Shown one piece after another: positions 60,655 to 64,000 of a stretch of 64,000 nucleotides of DNA. Position 1 is the stretch's first letter; each line of letters opens with the position of its first letter. The notes under the pieces were generated by a model. It ran no database searches. It had not been told where the DNA came from and saw only the letters and a program-made list of their open reading frames with translations. The position numbers and the translations under genes were made by a program. This stretch comes from Taeniopygia guttata (lineage: Eukaryota > Chordata > Aves > Passeriformes > Estrildidae), in the NCBI RefSeq assembly GCF_048771995.1, contig NC_133025.1, positions 9,176,001 to 9,240,000 on the forward strand. The letters run 5' to 3'.

Positions 60655-61400
60655 CTGAAGTTAGAAGGTACATCAGTCGGTTATCTAGTCCAACCTTTTA
60701 TCCAAACTAGGGTCCACAAACTACACCAGGTTGCTCAGGACTTTTACATCTAGATTTGAAAACCTCTATGAACAAAGGCTTCATAACATCTATGGACAAC
60801 TTATTCCAAGCCTTCAAAGTCCTCAGAATGAAAAAAGTACTCCATATACTCAGTTTAAACCTCATTCTGCTGTTTCTTGTCCTCTCAGTGGGCATCACTT
60901 TGAAGTGCCTGGCTCTGTCTTCTCAATGGTCTCCTCCTTTGGCTTCTGTTGGTTTCCTGAAAAGCAGACTTCTGCATACTGAACAAGCCTCTTTCCCTCA
61001 TCTTCTCCTTACAAGGGAGTTTTTCTAGCCTCTAACCATCTTTATTGCATTTTACTGAGCTTTCTGCAGCTTTTTTTTTTTTGGTACTGGGAGAATGACA
61101 CAGGATACAGTGTGTTAGGCAGTCTTATAACTAACAGGCTCACTTACATCTACTAGCTATGGGCTTTTTAAAACAGTCCAAGGTGCTCAGATGTTCTTTA
61201 CAACAAATGTGCCATACCCACCATGTTTAGCAGTGGGCCCATGTTTTTGTTGTCCAGACCTTTCCTTGCATATTTGGCATAGAAACTATTTTTGTTGCCC
61301 TTGATGTCCCTTGCCTGTTTCAATCGTAGCTAAACTCTGATTTTCCTAGACAGATGGTTGTGCAGTGCTTCTAAATTCCTTCTTTGTAGCCTAATTAGAA
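60655..61400 (-). mobile_element. CR1 LINE fragment, inverted, 3' end to pre-RT region
   Basis: From 60655 the + strand reads as the reverse complement of CR1: ATCTAGTCCAACC, ACCAGGTTGCTCAGGAC, AGTTTAAACCTCATTCTGC, and CTGAACAAGCCTCTTTCCC. On the minus strand at about 61250-61350 a frame reads KQARDIKGNKNSFYAKYA, the conserved CR1 ORF2 segment just upstream of the reverse transcriptase. Most of the RT between is missing, so this copy carries a large internal deletion or is two adjacent pieces. It is dead. Confidence 0.85.
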
Positions 61401-64000
61401 TGCTAGCTCTGGAGTAGAGGCAAGGTTCAGAGGTTCAGGCATCCTGTCCCATTTGTGTAGCTGGTTGCTTGAATGACTTAATCTTATTGTAAACACTGTA
61501 TGCAGGAATATTTTGGAAGACAGCTAGCAAGTGCAAAGAACTACAGAGATATGCCCTTTACAGTGCTGTTTGTAGTTTAATGTTTACATATATTAATGCA
61601 AATATTTTTGACAGTTTCTTGGTTCAGGCATAGGACTGTGCTTGTTATGGCAGTTTATATTTATGATAGCCATAAGAAACCATCTCAGCTTCTCAGAGAA
61701 AATAAATCTATTGCCACAGTGAGTCAAATTTACTTGAAAGTTAATGCAGTTGTCCATCTAAACTTTATGATAATGTCTTGTTCTTCTGTGCTGAGCTACT
61801 TGGCACCATTGTATCTGTCACATTTAATAAAGATATATTAATTTTCAACTTTATTTCATATTGGAATTGCCAAACTTAGCATATCAACACATCACATTGT
61901 ATCTTTGCTGTGAAATTGTGTTGGTTTGCCATAGCAAAGAGTTTGTCCCTCAATAATAAAACTAGTTAGGTGAGTTGTGTTTATCACTACTTATAAAAAT
62001 ACTTACTTTCCTATTATAATGTATGATTAAAATTGTGACAAATGTTCCAAGGTTGCCTGACAGAGGTGTTACTGCCTGTTACTATTTTAAATGACTGCTT
62101 ATTTGCATTTGTTCTTTCATTATCTCTAATAGATGATGACATAGCATAGTGGGGGAAAAATTATGTTGAAACAATGTTGTGAAAGAGGCAGTTTTAATGT
62201 GGTAAATACAAAATTATCTTGACAAGCCAAAGAGACTCTCTTGCTCATTTTTAGAAAAGGAAAAAAAAAAAAACCAAAACCAAAAGCCAGTTCTTCTCTA
62301 AATCCTAATACCTTGATATTTAGTGAAGATTTAATTGTGTAAAGTGAAGAAGGAAGCATTTATGTATCACTGGTCCGTAGGAATGGTTTGAATAGAAGTT
62401 GCTATTTCTGTGTGGATTGAGTATATATTTTTGTTTTGAGATTTAGATCCCAGATTAGAATCAGTCTTGGGGGTTGGATTGTGTATAAAAACCTGAAGCA
62501 GTGACATCCATGGTCTTTTCTGTAAAGGTCTCTGATCAGTCCAGCTCTACTTGGCTGAAGCTACTGACTCAGAGTAGGAATGAAATGTTTGGTTAGGCTC
62601 AAAAGTTGGGTGTTCCCCTGCACAGTGCCACTTTTGCTACAGCTCAGCTGGAGGAAGGGCAGGAGCTAAAGGCATATTTCCCACCAAGTCCTAGCATAAC
62701 CTATGTAAATTGCCTTGGCAACTGTTGGCCATTCTTCATGTATAAAAGGTAAGACCACCCTGAATATTTATGAGTACTAGATACTGAGAAGTTAAGTCTG
62801 CAGATATGACAAGGTACCCCAAATCTGTGCCCACACAGTTAATTTATCTGTTATGTCATCAGATATTTTTGCCTTATGCAAGAAGAGGGTTGTTAGAATT
62901 ATTCTAGAAAAGCTATGTAACATTTCCGTGTGAACCTCTGAGCTGTTAAAGTCAGATAGCAGATTACTGCCCATCATTTGGTCTCACTTAATCAATAGGA
63001 AGCTGAAGTAGCTGCACTGACACAGTAGAATTTTCCTCATATGTACCAGTGTATCCGGGAGTGGAATTCAACTTAAATTATTGAATTAAGGCAAGGCATC
63101 TTTTTCATCTGAGTGGATGTCTGCAGCCTTAGTTACTCATAATACTACCTGTAAGTGGACTTCAACTGGGTTTTTGGAACTCTTGATTCCAAAACTGACC
63201 ACGCTTGGGCAATGTTTTTCCTCCTTCCAGTCACTGACTGGTCTGCCTGCTCTGTTTGCTTTCTATTTTGCTCAGCACAATCCTATGTGTGGTTTCTAAA
63301 TGATACTAAAATATAAATGATGACAACAGTTTTTAAAATAGGAATTATTAAACTCCAGAAAGTCTCCATCTGCTTGTATATCAGCATACAGAATATTTGC
63401 TGCCCAATGCTCAGTAGAGAGAACATTTTTGATTGTTTTCATACATCCTGCTCTGACCCAACTAGGAATATAAATAATCAGAAATTATTAGGCATCTGTA
63501 TTTGGGAGATTACTACCTCGATTTTGTAGAGCCAAGACATCTGTAGGTTTTCTGAAAGGTTTATTTTATAATTTCATCATATGTGTTTATTTAAAATGAA
63601 TATGCAGATCAGTTTTGTTTGTTTATTCCCATTGCTGGATGCTATAATGCTTTTGCATAAAGAGGTGCTGTACAATAAATAGCTTGCTGGCAAAGGAAAA
63701 GCACGATCTTATGGTCAAAAGGAGGAATTTAGATTAGTTAAAAATTATTGTGCTGTAAACATGAATTCTAGTACACTGTCTGGGATAGGAAGTAGTGAGC
63801 ATATTAATCCTAGATTAGCCAGAATTCTGGTGTGCTGTAATGCCATAGTGATGGACTGAAAGGCCAAGAAGTCTTTGGCAATTTATTCTTGCTTTACGCA
63901 AAACATATGTTTTTGTGACTGTTCTTCAAAAATAGGCTGATAAGTTGGAAGGGCTCCCAATTACTTTATATGTAAACAAAGAGAAGACCTCTAGAAATAA

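Larger units (their letters stand above)
45265..64000 (+). other. PCLO: PCLO intron 3 (at least 18.7 kb, runs off the window)
   Basis: Intron 3 begins with donor GTAAGG at 45265 and has no end in the window. I looked for exon 4, which should open with a segment like EWLCLNCQ after an acceptor, and did not find it. The sequence is AT-rich with two recognisable CR1 fragments (about 55660-55805 and 60655-61400, both minus), T-rich tracts (46005-46023, 53796-53840) and an A-run/T-run palindrome (about 49251-49277). Open frames in it look random. No RNA gene was recognised. Confidence 0.8.

Noticed and set aside
1-64000. CRISPR arrays, operons, ribosome binding sites, prophage or plasmid features
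   Set aside because: The window is vertebrate nuclear DNA, and no direct-repeat/spacer array or compact gene cluster is present.

Overview
This window looks like vertebrate nuclear DNA from a bird. The evidence is an AT-rich, gene-sparse background, several degraded CR1 LINE copies with the avian 3' end (ATTCTGTG-type tail), fossil ERVL-like leader sequence of the bird type, and one very large-intron gene. I have no direct evidence for the species.

The only gene I can identify with confidence is PCLO (Piccolo, the presynaptic active-zone scaffold), on the + strand. The window holds its promoter CpG island (about 24840-25760) and its first three coding exons: 25235-25476, 31402-32656 and 43870-45264. 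Together these encode residues 1-964: a possible N-myristoylation start (MGNEAS), a Pro/Gln-rich repeat region, a complete first Piccolo/Bassoon zinc finger split across exons 2 and 3, and all but the last part of the second finger. Exon 4 and the rest of the gene lie beyond position 64000.

Layout: 1-24800 is intergenic DNA upstream of PCLO. It carries an ERVL-like LTR plus leader fossil (about 1955-3080), an inverted-orientation fragment of the same leader type (about 8926-9185), three CR1 remnants (about 15005-15165, 16770-18790, 23740-24795) and a nearly symmetric 277-bp inverted repeat (22458-22734). 24840-25476 is promoter, 5' UTR and exon 1. Intron 1 (5.9 kb) contains a 44-bp GC-rich minisatellite. 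Intron 2 (11.2 kb) contains a CR1 fragment and two weak candidate antisense coding segments. Intron 3 runs from 45265 off the end and contains two CR1 fragments.

The points most worth a second look are these. (1) A near-consensus RE1/NRSE (REST-binding) site sits at the edge of the intron 1 minisatellite, and every repeat unit carries a degraded RE1-like copy at 44-bp spacing. (2) The exon 1 donor appears to be GC rather than GT. (3) The long hairpin lies 2.5 kb upstream of the gene start. (4) An unidentified protein-like segment with a good splice acceptor lies antisense in intron 2.
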